From: Arthrobacter gallicola
GTDB lineage: Bacteria; Actinomycetota; Actinomycetes; Actinomycetales; Micrococcaceae
Length of the DNA: 64,000 nt
Assembly (NCBI RefSeq): GCF_014836775.1
Contig: NZ_JACSQD010000002.1
Coordinates: 374,567 to 438,566, forward strand
Direction of reading: 5' to 3'
Shown here: positions 52,997 to 63,216 of the stretch, piece by piece
Position numbering within the stretch: position 1 is the stretch's first letter
How the letters are laid out: the number at the start of each line of letters is the position of its first letter
Translations under genes and position numbers: made by a program
The notes under the pieces: model-generated
Told to the model about the DNA's origin: nothing
Database searches by the model: none
What the model saw: only the letters and a program-made list of their open reading frames with translations

Positions 52997-55537
52997 TCAC
53001 CGCGGGGTGCCGACGATTCGGCGGGCCATGCTCAGCCCCTGGCCCACGGAGACGTGGGGCAGGTAGGCGCGGCTGAGCGAGTTTCCAATCGCCGGCAGAG
53101 CAGCAGCGTCCGGATAGGCCATGTACAGCGGAATGTAGCGCGGCGCGAATTTGGCTTTGAACGCCAGAAGGGACCGGAACCCGTAGACCGGTTCCAGGGC
53201 CGTGCCGAGGCGGTCCAGGAGCCAGTCCATCGCCGGAGGGTTCTCCTCCCGCCCGGCGCTGTCCCTGGCCCGCGCCAGCGGTGCGCCGGAAAGGCTGAGG
53301 AACCTGTACCCCTCTTCCTGCAGGGACAGGGCGGCCGAAGCGATCAGGAAGTCCATGGCCGCAGGAAATCCGCGGCTGCGCCGCCGCATAAAGTCCAGCG
53401 TCCAGCCGCGGATGCGGCCGTCCTGATAGACGGGCAGCCAGGACGTTACGCCGTGGACGGTCCGGTCCTCATCGATGGCAACCAGCAACCGGACCCCGGG
53501 ATCCTCCATTTCCTCCAGCCCGCCGAGGGTAAATCCCATCTCCGGCATGTGCTTGTCTGCCACCCACTCTTCGGAAATGACATGGATCTGGTCGATCACG
53601 GACAGGGGTGCGGTGCCGAGCGTGGTCCATTCCGCATGGACGCCGGATTTTTCCGCCCGGTTCAGTGCCGTGCGCAGGTCCTGGAACTTCTTGCCCTTGA
53701 AGGCCAATGAGCCGAGTTCCAGGACAGTTTCTTCAGCGACCTGAAGACTGGCGAACCCCTGACCGGAGGTAATGCCCTCCGTTCCTGCACCCACCGAATA
53801 AAAGCAGGGGGTTGTGCCCTGGTCACCGCAGAATGCCAGGAACCCCAGGATGGCTTCCCGGCGTTCAGCTTCCGGGCCCACCGGATCGCCGACTGTCAGT
53901 GCCACGCCAAACCCTTCCCGGTAGGCGATGTAGGAGTTCCCGGTCGGGGCGAACCAGTAGGAGTTCCCGGCCCACAAGGTCATCCAGGACAGTGTGCCGC
54001 CGCCCTGGCTGGTCAGCAGAGCGCGGGCGCGGTCCACGTCCTCGGGGTGCTGCTCCGGCGCCGGGAGGAGGAAGGAGCGTATGAGCAGAACACAGGTGAG
54101 GGCCCAAAAGAGAACACCCACTCCCTCATACAAAATGGCTGCCGGAAGCGTCTGGGGAAGGAGGGAGGGCGAGTGGTTCCTCAGTTCCAGCACAGGGAGG
54201 AACCGTTGCGGCAGGTCCGCCAGCAGAGCCTGCGCCGTCGCTTCCGGAGTGAAACCGGTGCGGACCACATAGCCGCCGGCGACATAGCAGGCCGCAAGCA
54301 CCACCGCGGAAAGAGCAACGCGCACCGTGAGCCTGCGGTAGGTGCCGGAGGGAGCCGAAACCGTAAACAGCCTCCCGGTGGCCGCCAGCAGCACAATGAC
54401 AGCCACCGGAACCAGCATGGGCAGTACCAGGGCCAGCGGTTGTTCCACCTCGCCAAACTCGTACCGTTCTCCGGCAGGATTTCCGGTCAGGAACCGGTAG
54501 ATCCGGAAACCGGCCGCCACCGTGAGGCCCGCCTGCAGGATCAGGGCGGCCACCCAGGCGAAGCGGCGGCCCCGGCGCAGTCCGTCCGAAAAAACCAGCA
54601 GCAGCACCTGCGGCAGGATGGCCAGGAAAAACCCTGCCGGACCGGCATGAAGCTCAAAGCGGGCGGCACTGCACTCGACCCGGCGTCCGGCGTCGGCGCA
54701 CAGCTCGGCCAGATCCTGGGGGTTGGTTGTCTCCACATAGGTGAAGAGGTAGCGCAGCACGGACAGCGGGCCCACGGCGTGGGCGTTTAGGGCGGCCAGG
54801 ACAGGACCAACAGCGGAGGCCAGCACCGCCAGAGCCACCAGCACCCGGGCCTCCCGGCGCGTGGAGGCGATCTTCCACCGCAGCCGGGGGCGGCGGTGGA
54901 ACAGCAGCGGACCGCAGAATCCCCCCGTCACTGCGGCGCCAAGGGCCATAACGTCCTGGAAGGAACCCGAATACAGGGCCAGCAGTACCAGCAGGGTGAA
55001 GAGGAGCAGGCGCAGCCGCCGGCGCCAGAGGGTTTCGAGGCCTGCGCTGGCTGCTGCCGCCGCTCCGCACAGGAAGGCCACCGGCCCCACAAATGACTCC
55101 GCTGTCAGTTCCCGGCCCCAGTCGCCGAAGAAGAAGCCCGAGACGGCAGCGAAGCCGGTGGCGAGCAGGGCACCTGAGACCTGGGTGCAGAGGGCTGCCG
55201 CGAGGAACCGCCTGCTCCCCAGGATTTTTTCTGCGGCGGCTCCCATTACCAGCGCCAGGACGGTTCCGCTGATATAGCCGGGCAGGCCGTTGGCCCACAA
55301 AGCGGAAAGGAGCAGCGAGGGCCAGTATTCCGGCAGGGACTCGGAGGAGACGCTGACCCAGTCCAGCAGCGGTTCCTCCGGACCCGACGCGATGGTCGCG
55401 GTCAGGAGGCCGAGCACCCAGAACAAAACCACGAAACAGAGCGTTACCGGCGCCCGGCGTACGCTTCTCCGCAGCGCGTCCGCCGGCCACCGCACTAACC
55501 GCCGGCCCCGGTGCCAGGCAGGGACTCTGTGCTGCAT
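52997..55537 (-). CDS. MprF-like aminoacyl-phospholipid synthase/flippase (846 aa)
   Basis: N-terminal half: about twelve transmembrane helices, the first group rhomboid-like in pattern (ALWANGLPGYISGTVLAL). C-terminal 350 residues: DUF2156 GNAT-like aminoacyl-tRNA-dependent transferase (WFAPTGNSYIAYREGFGVALTVGDPVGP, LGSLAFKGKKFQDLRTALNRAEKSG). Family members add Lys or Ala to phosphatidylglycerol or diacylglycerol and lower negative surface charge, giving resistance to cationic peptides. No lysyl-tRNA synthetase domain is fused, unlike mycobacterial LysX. ATG behind GGGAGG; first gene of the operon. Confidence 0.92.
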   Translation of the reverse strand: MQHRVPAWHRGRRLVRWPADALRRSVRRAPVTLCFVVLFWVLGLLTATIASGPEEPLLDWVSVSSESLPEYWPSLLLSALWANGLPGYISGTVLALVMGAAAEKILGSRRFLAAALCTQVSGALLATGFAAVSGFFFGDWGRELTAESFVGPVAFLCGAAAAASAGLETLWRRRLRLLLFTLLVLLALYSGSFQDVMALGAAVTGGFCGPLLFHRRPRLRWKIASTRREARVLVALAVLASAVGPVLAALNAHAVGPLSVLRYLFTYVETTNPQDLAELCADAGRRVECSAARFELHAGPAGFFLAILPQVLLLVFSDGLRRGRRFAWVAALILQAGLTVAAGFRIYRFLTGNPAGERYEFGEVEQPLALVLPMLVPVAVIVLLAATGRLFTVSAPSGTYRRLTVRVALSAVVLAACYVAGGYVVRTGFTPEATAQALLADLPQRFLPVLELRNHSPSLLPQTLPAAILYEGVGVLFWALTCVLLIRSFLLPAPEQHPEDVDRARALLTSQGGGTLSWMTLWAGNSYWFAPTGNSYIAYREGFGVALTVGDPVGPEAERREAILGFLAFCGDQGTTPCFYSVGAGTEGITSGQGFASLQVAEETVLELGSLAFKGKKFQDLRTALNRAEKSGVHAEWTTLGTAPLSVIDQIHVISEEWVADKHMPEMGFTLGGLEEMEDPGVRLLVAIDEDRTVHGVTSWLPVYQDGRIRGWTLDFMRRRSRGFPAAMDFLIASAALSLQEEGYRFLSLSGAPLARARDSAGREENPPAMDWLLDRLGTALEPVYGFRSLLAFKAKFAPRYIPLYMAYPDAAALPAIGNSLSRAYLPHVSVGQGLSMARRIVGTPR

Positions 55538-55663
55538 TCGGCCACCTCCCTGGCTGCTGCGCCGCAGGCTCCCGCCCGTGCCGCCATTGTAGTGGCGCTC
55601 CCGGCACGGTGGACCGGTGCCGGGCCCCCGCAGCTGCCGCGCGCTGAGGATAAAGTACACCCT

Positions 55664-56476
55664 GTGAACCCTGCCGTGCCGAACTCATTGCCGTACTACG
55701 TTCCCCCAGCGCCGGGCTCCGCGCCCGGCCCGCTTGGCCTGTCCCACCGCGGCTTCTCTCCGGCGGGGCTGGAAAACACCATGTTTGCCTTCAAAGCTGC
55801 CGCGGAACTGGGATTCGGCTACTTGGAGACAGATGTCCGGACCACCAGCGATGGTGTCCTGATGGCCTTCCACGACGAGACACTGGACCGGGTGACGGAC
55901 GCCAGCGGCCCCATCGCCAGCAGAAGCCTGCGGGAGCTGCAGGACGTCCGGGTGGGGGGAACCGAGCCCATTCCAACGTTCGAGGAGCTGCTGGTCCGCT
56001 GGCCCTGGATGCGCCTGAATGTGGACATCAAAGACACAGCCGGAGCCGAGGCGCTCGCAGCGCTGATCGAAAAGCACCAGGCCCATGACAGGGTCCTGGT
56101 CACCTCGTTCTCCGACCGGCGCCGGCTGCGCTGCCTGCGGAAGCTGAGCCGGCCCGCGGCCAGCTCCGCCGGATCCTTCGCCACCGCACTGCTGCTGCTT
56201 TCTCCTCTCGGACTGGGCCGCATGGTGGCCCGGGCGGGACGGTTCCAGTGCGTCCAGGTTCCGCTGCGTTTCCGGACGCTTCCGGTGGTGACTCCGGCAT
56301 TCCTGCGGCGCTGCCACCGCGCCGGCATCCAGGTGCACGTCTGGACCGTCAACCAGAAGGAACTGATGGAGTCCCTGCTGGATCTCGGCGTCGACGGACT
56401 GGTCTCCGACCGCGCCGATGAGCTGGCAGCGGCGCTTCACGCCCGTGGTTCCTGGCCGCAGGGCCCGGCGGACTGA
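55664..56476 (+). CDS. Glycerophosphodiester phosphodiesterase (270 aa)
   Basis: Hydrolyses glycerophosphodiesters to glycerol 3-phosphate and an alcohol. TIM barrel with His28-Arg29 (LSHRGFSP), Glu55 and Asp57 (ETDVR), and His70 (FHDETLDR); the end has HVWTVNQ and GVDGLVSDR. No signal peptide, so cytosolic. The GTG at 55664 has TAAAGT seven bases upstream, suggesting leaderless transcription; a longer in-frame start would overlap the divergent MprF-like gene. Confidence 0.92.
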   Translation: MNPAVPNSLPYYVPPAPGSAPGPLGLSHRGFSPAGLENTMFAFKAAAELGFGYLETDVRTTSDGVLMAFHDETLDRVTDASGPIASRSLRELQDVRVGGTEPIPTFEELLVRWPWMRLNVDIKDTAGAEALAALIEKHQAHDRVLVTSFSDRRRLRCLRKLSRPAASSAGSFATALLLLSPLGLGRMVARAGRFQCVQVPLRFRTLPVVTPAFLRRCHRAGIQVHVWTVNQKELMESLLDLGVDGLVSDRADELAAALHARGSWPQGPAD

Positions 56477-56540
56477 GGGCTCCCCGGCGCGCCTGGTGTC
56501 CCGCTGTCCCGGCCACGGAAACGCTGGCAGGATGGAACCC

Positions 56541-57650
56541 ATGCGCGTCCTCATAGCCCCGGATAAGTTCAAAGGCAGCCTCAGTGCCGACGAAGCCGCA
56601 GCAGCCATGGCCCAGGGTGTACTGGCGGTGTATCCGGACGCCGAAGTCACCCGGCTGCCCGTCGCGGACGGAGGCGAGGGAACCCTTGAGGCGGCGCTGG
56701 CCGCCGGGGCGGTGGAACAGACCAGCCGCGTCCGGGGACCGATGGGCCGGGACATCACGGCCGTATGGGCCTTGGACGGTACGACGGCGGTCATCGAGAC
56801 CGCTCGCTCCTCCGGGCTGATGCTGGTGGAACCCACCGTGCAGTCCTCCCTGGCCGCTTCGAGTTACGGCGCCGGCCAGCTCATCAGCGCGGCCCTTGAC
56901 GCCGGCGCCAGCGAGATCATCCTCGGCATCGGCGGATCAGCCATGACCGACGGCGGTGCCGGTGCGCTCCAGGCGCTGGGACTGCAGATCCTGGCGGCGG
57001 ACGGCAGCCCCGTGCCGCCCGGAGGAGCCGGACTGGCCCTCGCCGCCGCCGTCGACGGATCCGGCCTGGACCCGCGGCTGGCGGACATCAGCATCCGGAT
57101 CGCCGCCGATGTCACCAACCCGCTGACCGGATCCGACGGCGCTGCGCAGGTTTTCGGCGGGCAAAAGGGGGCCGACAGCTCCGCCCGGCTGCTGCTCGAC
57201 GAGGCGCTGGAGAACTGGGCCCGGCTGCTGAAGGAAGCCACCGGCGTCGACGTCGATATTCCCGGCGCCGGTGCAGCCGGCGGATTTCCGGCAGCGTTTC
57301 TGGCCTTCACGGGCGCCGTGCTGGAACCCGGATTCGGTCTTATCGCGGACCTGGTGGGGCTGATTCCCGCGCTGGCCGGCGCGGACCTGGTCCTGACCGG
57401 CGAAGGATCACTGGATGACCAGTCCCGGTTCGGCAAGGCTCCCCTGGAAGTTGCCCGCTTGGCGGCCAGTGCCGGGATCCCCGTGGTGCTGATTGCCGGG
57501 AGGATCACTCTGGACCCCAAGGATTTGGCGGAATACGGGGTGGAGGCTGCCGTCAGCCTGCTGGACCTGGCACCGAGCCCGGAAGACGCAATGGCCCGGG
57601 CAGACTATTACCTCGCCCGGGCCACCCGTGCGGCCCTCGAAGGGGCCTGA
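56541..57650 (+). CDS. glxK: Glycerate kinase (369 aa)
   Basis: Phosphorylates D-glycerate (class I glycerate 2-kinase family). MRVLIAPDKFKGSLSADEAA is the family start; VADGGEGTLEAAL, GIGGSAMTDGGAGAL and DLVLTGEGSLDDQS are its conserved blocks. I chose the ATG at 56541, which begins the family N-terminus and has CAGGAT seven bases upstream; an ATG nine bases earlier is possible. Confidence 0.94.
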   Translation: MRVLIAPDKFKGSLSADEAAAAMAQGVLAVYPDAEVTRLPVADGGEGTLEAALAAGAVEQTSRVRGPMGRDITAVWALDGTTAVIETARSSGLMLVEPTVQSSLAASSYGAGQLISAALDAGASEIILGIGGSAMTDGGAGALQALGLQILAADGSPVPPGGAGLALAAAVDGSGLDPRLADISIRIAADVTNPLTGSDGAAQVFGGQKGADSSARLLLDEALENWARLLKEATGVDVDIPGAGAAGGFPAAFLAFTGAVLEPGFGLIADLVGLIPALAGADLVLTGEGSLDDQSRFGKAPLEVARLAASAGIPVVLIAGRITLDPKDLAEYGVEAAVSLLDLAPSPEDAMARADYYLARATRAALEGA

Positions 57651-57669
57651 ACCAGCTGTATCGCCGCTC

Positions 57670-58983
57670 TTAGCCGAGGCTGGAGGGCGTCGCGCCGACG
57701 TCTTCCTGCGGCTCGTCCGGCATGGTGCCCCGCCAGCGGGCGATCGCGGACATGCCGTGGTAGATCACCAGGGTTGCGGCCGTGCCAAGCGCAATGCCTT
57801 CAAAGGTCAGCCCGGCAACGTTCCAGGTGTAGTTGGCGATGCCGACCACCAGCGCCACGCCGGCCACGGAGAGATTGATCGGGTTGGAGAAGTTCACCCG
57901 GTTGTCGACCCAGATCCGCACGCCCAGGATGCCGATCATGCCGTACAGCACCACGCCGGCACCGCCGAGGACACCGGCGGGAATGGTGGCGATCAGGGCG
58001 CCGAACTTCGGGAAGAGGCTCAGCAGCACGGCCACGATGCCTGCCACCCAGTAGGCCGCGGTGGAGTACACGCGGGAGGCTGCCATAACACCGATGTTCT
58101 CGGCGTAGGTGGTGGTGCCGGAGCCGCCGCCGGACCCGGCCAGCATGGTGGCGACGCCGTCGGCCATCAGGGCACGGCCGGTGTAGGGGTCCAGGTTGCG
58201 GCCGGTCATCGCTGCCACGGACTTCACGTGGCCGATGTTCTCGGCAACCAGCACCAGCACCACCGGTACGAAGAGCCCGATGACGTTGAAGTGGAAGGTG
58301 GGCGCGGTGAACTCGGGCAGGCCGAACCAGCCGGCGTCGTTGATCGCCTCGAAGTCCACTTCACCCTGGATGATTGCGGCCACGTAACCGGCGAGCACCC
58401 CGACCAGGATCGAGAGCCGGCCGATCAGGCCCTTGAACAGCACGGTGCACAGCAGGATCGCCACCACGGTGATGGTGGCTGTGACCGGACCGGCCTCGTA
58501 GTTGGTTTTGGTGGTGGGAGCCAGGTTCAGGCCGATCAGCGCAACGATCGCGCCGGTGACGATCGGCGGCATGAGGACCTGGATCCAGCGGGTTCCGGCC
58601 AGCTGCGCTGCCAGGCCGATCAGGAAAAGCGTGGCGCCGGCCATGATGATGCCGCCCAGGGCTCCGCCGGGACCGTGCTGGTTCACGGCGGCACCGATGG
58701 GTGCAATGAACGCGAAGGATGAGCCCAGGTAGCTGGGAACTTTTCCTGCCGTGATGATCAGGAACAGGATGGTCCCGATGCCGGAGAACAGCAAAGTGGT
58801 GGCCGGCGGGAACCCGGTCAGCAGCGGAACCAGGAACGTGGAGCCAAACATGGCGACCACGTGCTGGGAGCCGATCCCGATGGTCCTGGGCCAGGAGAGA
58901 CGTTCGTCGGGGGCTACATAGGCACCGGGCCGAATGGTCTTGCCATCGCCGTGAATCGTCCAGTCTGTGCCGAGCCTGCTCAT
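57670..58983 (-). CDS. uraA: NCS2-family uracil/xanthine permease (437 aa)
   Basis: Fourteen-helix nucleobase:proton symporter. Signature segments: GSTFLVPLLTGFPP, the Ser/Gly-rich GSSFAFIAPIGAA, VVLVLVAENIGHVKSVA with the proton-linked Glu, and SGGGSGTTTYAENIGVMA. Closer to UraA than to UacT by these motifs. ATG at 58983 with GGAAGG seven bases upstream. It ends 19 bases from the convergent glycerate kinase. Confidence 0.94.
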   Translation of the reverse strand: MSRLGTDWTIHGDGKTIRPGAYVAPDERLSWPRTIGIGSQHVVAMFGSTFLVPLLTGFPPATTLLFSGIGTILFLIITAGKVPSYLGSSFAFIAPIGAAVNQHGPGGALGGIIMAGATLFLIGLAAQLAGTRWIQVLMPPIVTGAIVALIGLNLAPTTKTNYEAGPVTATITVVAILLCTVLFKGLIGRLSILVGVLAGYVAAIIQGEVDFEAINDAGWFGLPEFTAPTFHFNVIGLFVPVVLVLVAENIGHVKSVAAMTGRNLDPYTGRALMADGVATMLAGSGGGSGTTTYAENIGVMAASRVYSTAAYWVAGIVAVLLSLFPKFGALIATIPAGVLGGAGVVLYGMIGILGVRIWVDNRVNFSNPINLSVAGVALVVGIANYTWNVAGLTFEGIALGTAATLVIYHGMSAIARWRGTMPDEPQEDVGATPSSLG

Positions 58984-59202
58984 ACGTGTGCCTTCCAAAG
59001 GACAAGGGGGAATGAATCGTGGAGAATGTTACCGGTGCGGCATGGCTAGCACGCCTAAAGTTGCACGCCACCGGATATTTTACCGGCAAGGAGCGGGCCG
59101 TCCTGCGGGGGTGCTGATGGCGCCGGAGCCGTACCCCGCTGCGCGGGACCAGCAGGAGCAGCAAAACCAGGACCAGCAGAACCAGGGAACGAGGATCCGG
59201 GC

Positions 59203-60609
59203 ATGAGCGCAGAAACTGAAACCCGTTGGGGAACCGGCGTTGAGAGCGTTCCGGCGCGCATAGCTGCGGTCCGGAAGACCTACGATTCCGGCCGGACCCG
59301 CCCGCTTTCCTGGCGGCGCGGGCAGCTGAAGGCACTGCTGGAGCTGCTCTCCGAACGCGAGGAGGACCTGGTCGCGGCTCTGCGTGCTGACCTGGGCAAG
59401 AATTCGCTGGAGGCCTACCTGACGGAGGTTTCCATCACGCGTTCCGAGACCGAATACGCGCTGAAACACCTGGACGGCTGGGCCCGTAGCCGGAAGGTGC
59501 CGGTTCCACTCGGCCTGCAGCCGGCGTCGGCCCGCACCGAACCCCAGCCCCTGGGCGTGGTGCTGATCATCGCCCCGTGGAACTACCCGGTGCAGCTGCT
59601 GCTGGCGCCGCTGATCGGTGCCCTGGCAGCCGGCAACGCCGCGGTCCTCAAACCCAGCGAACTTGCCCCGGAAACCTCACGGACACTGGCCCGCCTGCTG
59701 CCCCGGTATTTGGATTCCGAGGCCGTGGTGGTGATCGAAGGGGCGCAGGCGGAATCCGAAGCGCTGCTGAAGGAACGCTTCGACCACATCTTCTTCACCG
59801 GTGGTGAACGTGTTGGCAAGGTGGTGATGCGGGCCGCCGCGGAACACCTGACGCCGGTGACCCTGGAGCTGGGCGGCAAGTCTCCCGCCGTCGTGCTGGA
59901 CGGGAACCTGGCCACCGTCGCACGGCGGCTGGTGTACGGAAAGCTGTTGAACGCCGGGCAGACCTGCGTGGCTCCGGACTATGTGCTGGCGACGCCGGAC
60001 GTTGCACCGAAACTGGTGAAGCACCTCGGCGAGGCCATCCGTGAGTTTGTTGGCAAGGATCCGTCCCGGAGCCCGGACTTCGGCCGAATCATCAATGAAA
60101 GCCATTTCGACCGGCTCAACGCCTACCTCCAGGGCGGGACAGTCGCCTTCGGCGGGCGCAGCGACCGGGACAGCCTTTACCTGGAGCCGACGGTGCTGAC
60201 CGGGGTCCCGCTGGACGCGCCCGTGATGCAGGAGGAGATTTTCGGGCCGATCCTGCCTGTGCTCACCGTGCCGGACCTCGGTGCCGCCCTGGACATCATC
60301 AACTCGCGGCCGGCTCCGCTGGCGTCCTACCTGTTCACCTCCTCTGCGGCGCAGCAGCGGCGGTTTGAGGAAGGAATCCGGGCCGGCAGCGTGAACCACA
60401 ATGCGGCAATCGTGCAGCTGGCCGTCCCCGAACTGCCGTTTGGCGGCACCGGCGCCAGCGGAATGGGCGCGTATCACGGCAGGGCTTCCTTTGACACGTT
60501 CAGCCAGCTGCGGCCCGTATTCTCCAAGGGCACGCTGCTGGACACCCTGCGGTTCGCCTATCCGCCCTACAACGGGCTCAAGTCCCGGATCCTGCGCCGC
60601 CTGCTCTAA
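59203..60609 (+). CDS. Class 3-type aldehyde dehydrogenase (468 aa)
   Basis: NAD(P)-dependent aldehyde oxidation. WNYPVQLLLAPLIGALAAGN, KPSELAP, FFTGGERVGK, general base Glu222 in LELGGKSP and nucleophile Cys255 in GQTCVAPD are intact. The C-terminal YPPYNGLKSRIL and absence of the longer class 1 oligomerisation tail place it with ALDH3/coniferyl-aldehyde-type enzymes. Substrate range probably broad fatty or aromatic aldehydes. Single gene with its own terminator. Confidence 0.94.
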   Translation: MSAETETRWGTGVESVPARIAAVRKTYDSGRTRPLSWRRGQLKALLELLSEREEDLVAALRADLGKNSLEAYLTEVSITRSETEYALKHLDGWARSRKVPVPLGLQPASARTEPQPLGVVLIIAPWNYPVQLLLAPLIGALAAGNAAVLKPSELAPETSRTLARLLPRYLDSEAVVVIEGAQAESEALLKERFDHIFFTGGERVGKVVMRAAAEHLTPVTLELGGKSPAVVLDGNLATVARRLVYGKLLNAGQTCVAPDYVLATPDVAPKLVKHLGEAIREFVGKDPSRSPDFGRIINESHFDRLNAYLQGGTVAFGGRSDRDSLYLEPTVLTGVPLDAPVMQEEIFGPILPVLTVPDLGAALDIINSRPAPLASYLFTSSAAQQRRFEEGIRAGSVNHNAAIVQLAVPELPFGGTGASGMGAYHGRASFDTFSQLRPVFSKGTLLDTLRFAYPPYNGLKSRILRRLL

Positions 60610-60617
60610 CCGGCCAA

Positions 60618-60661
60618 AACTGCCTGCGGCTCCCGGCGAAGGCCAGGAGCCGCAGGCAGTT
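60618..60661. terminator. Terminator between aldehyde dehydrogenase and pgm
   Basis: A 16-bp perfect stem (60618-60633 with 60646-60661). It lies between convergent genes and can work for both. Confidence 0.85.
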
Positions 60662-60671
60662 GGGTGATCAG

Positions 60672-62303
<1,632 letters not shown>

Positions 62304-62350
62304 AGAACCAAGCATGCCAAAGATTCCAGGATCTCCGCAGCGAAACGACG

Positions 62351-62390
62351 GAAAGTGCCCCCGTCGATGTTTCGCGAAGGGGGCACTTTC
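62351..62390 (-). terminator. Terminator after the ABC ATPase gene
   Basis: A 12-bp stem (62351-62362 with 62379-62390) separates the ABC operon from pgm on the minus strand. Confidence 0.8.
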
Positions 62391-62412
62391 GGTATCTGCT
62401 GTCCGGACGCCG

Positions 62413-63201
62413 CTACTGAAGCAGGGTCCTGTCGTCCAGGCTGCCCTTGATCTTCTCGAACTCGTGCAGCAGGTCGGGGACGGTCATTTCGGCCTTCTGC
62501 GTGCTGTCCAGATCCAGGATGATCCGGCCCTCATGCATCATGATCAGCCGGGTGCCCAGGTCCAGTGCCTGCTGCATGTTGTGCGTGACCATGAGGGTTG
62601 TCAGCCGGTGGCGCTGCACAATCTCTCCGGTCAGCCGGGAGACCAGCGCGGCGCGCTGTGGATCCAGGGCTGCTGTGTGCTCATCCAGCAGGAGGATCTT
62701 GGGTTCGCTGAAGGTGGCCATCAGCAGGGACAGGGCCTGGCGCTGGCCGCCGGAGAGCAGCCCCACCTTGGACTTCAGCCGCCCTTCAAGGCCCAGTTCC
62801 AGGGACTTCAGTTCTTCCTGGAACAGTTGGCGCTTCTTGGCTGTGACACCCCAGCCCAGGCCGCGGGCCTTGCCGCGCTCGTAAGCGATGGACATGTTCT
62901 GTTCAATGCTCAGCTGGGGTGCGGAGCCGGCCATCGGGTCCTGGAACACGCGGCCGATGTAACGGGCCCGCTGGTGGTCCTGCAGCCGGGTGACGTCCCT
63001 GCCGTCAATGACGATTGACCCGGTGTCCGGCCGCAGCTTGCCGGAAACCATGTTCAGCAGCGTGGATTTGCCGGCGCCGTTGCTGCCAATCACCGTGAGG
63101 AATTCCCCGGCAGCCAGCTCCAGGTCGATGTTCGCCAGCGCAATCCGTTCGTTGACGGTTCCGGCGAAGAAGGTCTTCTGTACGTTCTGGATTTTCAGCA
63201 T
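62413..63201 (-). CDS. ABC transporter ATP-binding protein (262 aa)
   Basis: Walker [10 protein letters not shown], signature [11 protein letters not shown], Walker [14 protein letters not shown] and H-loop VTHN are intact. The [10 protein letters not shown] and [24 protein letters not shown] segments match ATPases of the ABC-X4 (BmpA/TrpXYZ-like) amino-acid uptake group. It pairs with the permease 15 bases upstream. Solute (possibly an aromatic amino acid) is inferred from family only. Confidence 0.93.
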   Translation of the reverse strand: MLKIQNVQKTFFAGTVNERIALANIDLELAAGEFLTVIGSNGAGKSTLLNMVSGKLRPDTGSIVIDGRDVTRLQDHQRARYIGRVFQDPMAGSAPQLSIEQNMSIAYERGKARGLGWGVTAKKRQLFQEELKSLELGLEGRLKSKVGLLSGGQRQALSLLMATFSEPKILLLDEHTAALDPQRAALVSRLTGEIVQRHRLTTLMVTHNMQQALDLGTRLIMMHEGRIILDLDSTQKAEMTVPDLLHEFEKIKGSLDDRTLLQ

Positions 63202-63216
63202 CGTTTCGCTTCCCGG

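Noticed and set aside
58984..59202. Small plus-strand open frame or purine/uracil riboswitch between uraA and the aldehyde dehydrogenase
   Set aside because: The frame overlaps promoter territory of two divergent genes, lacks a ribosome site and known motifs; no aptamer-like pairing was seen.
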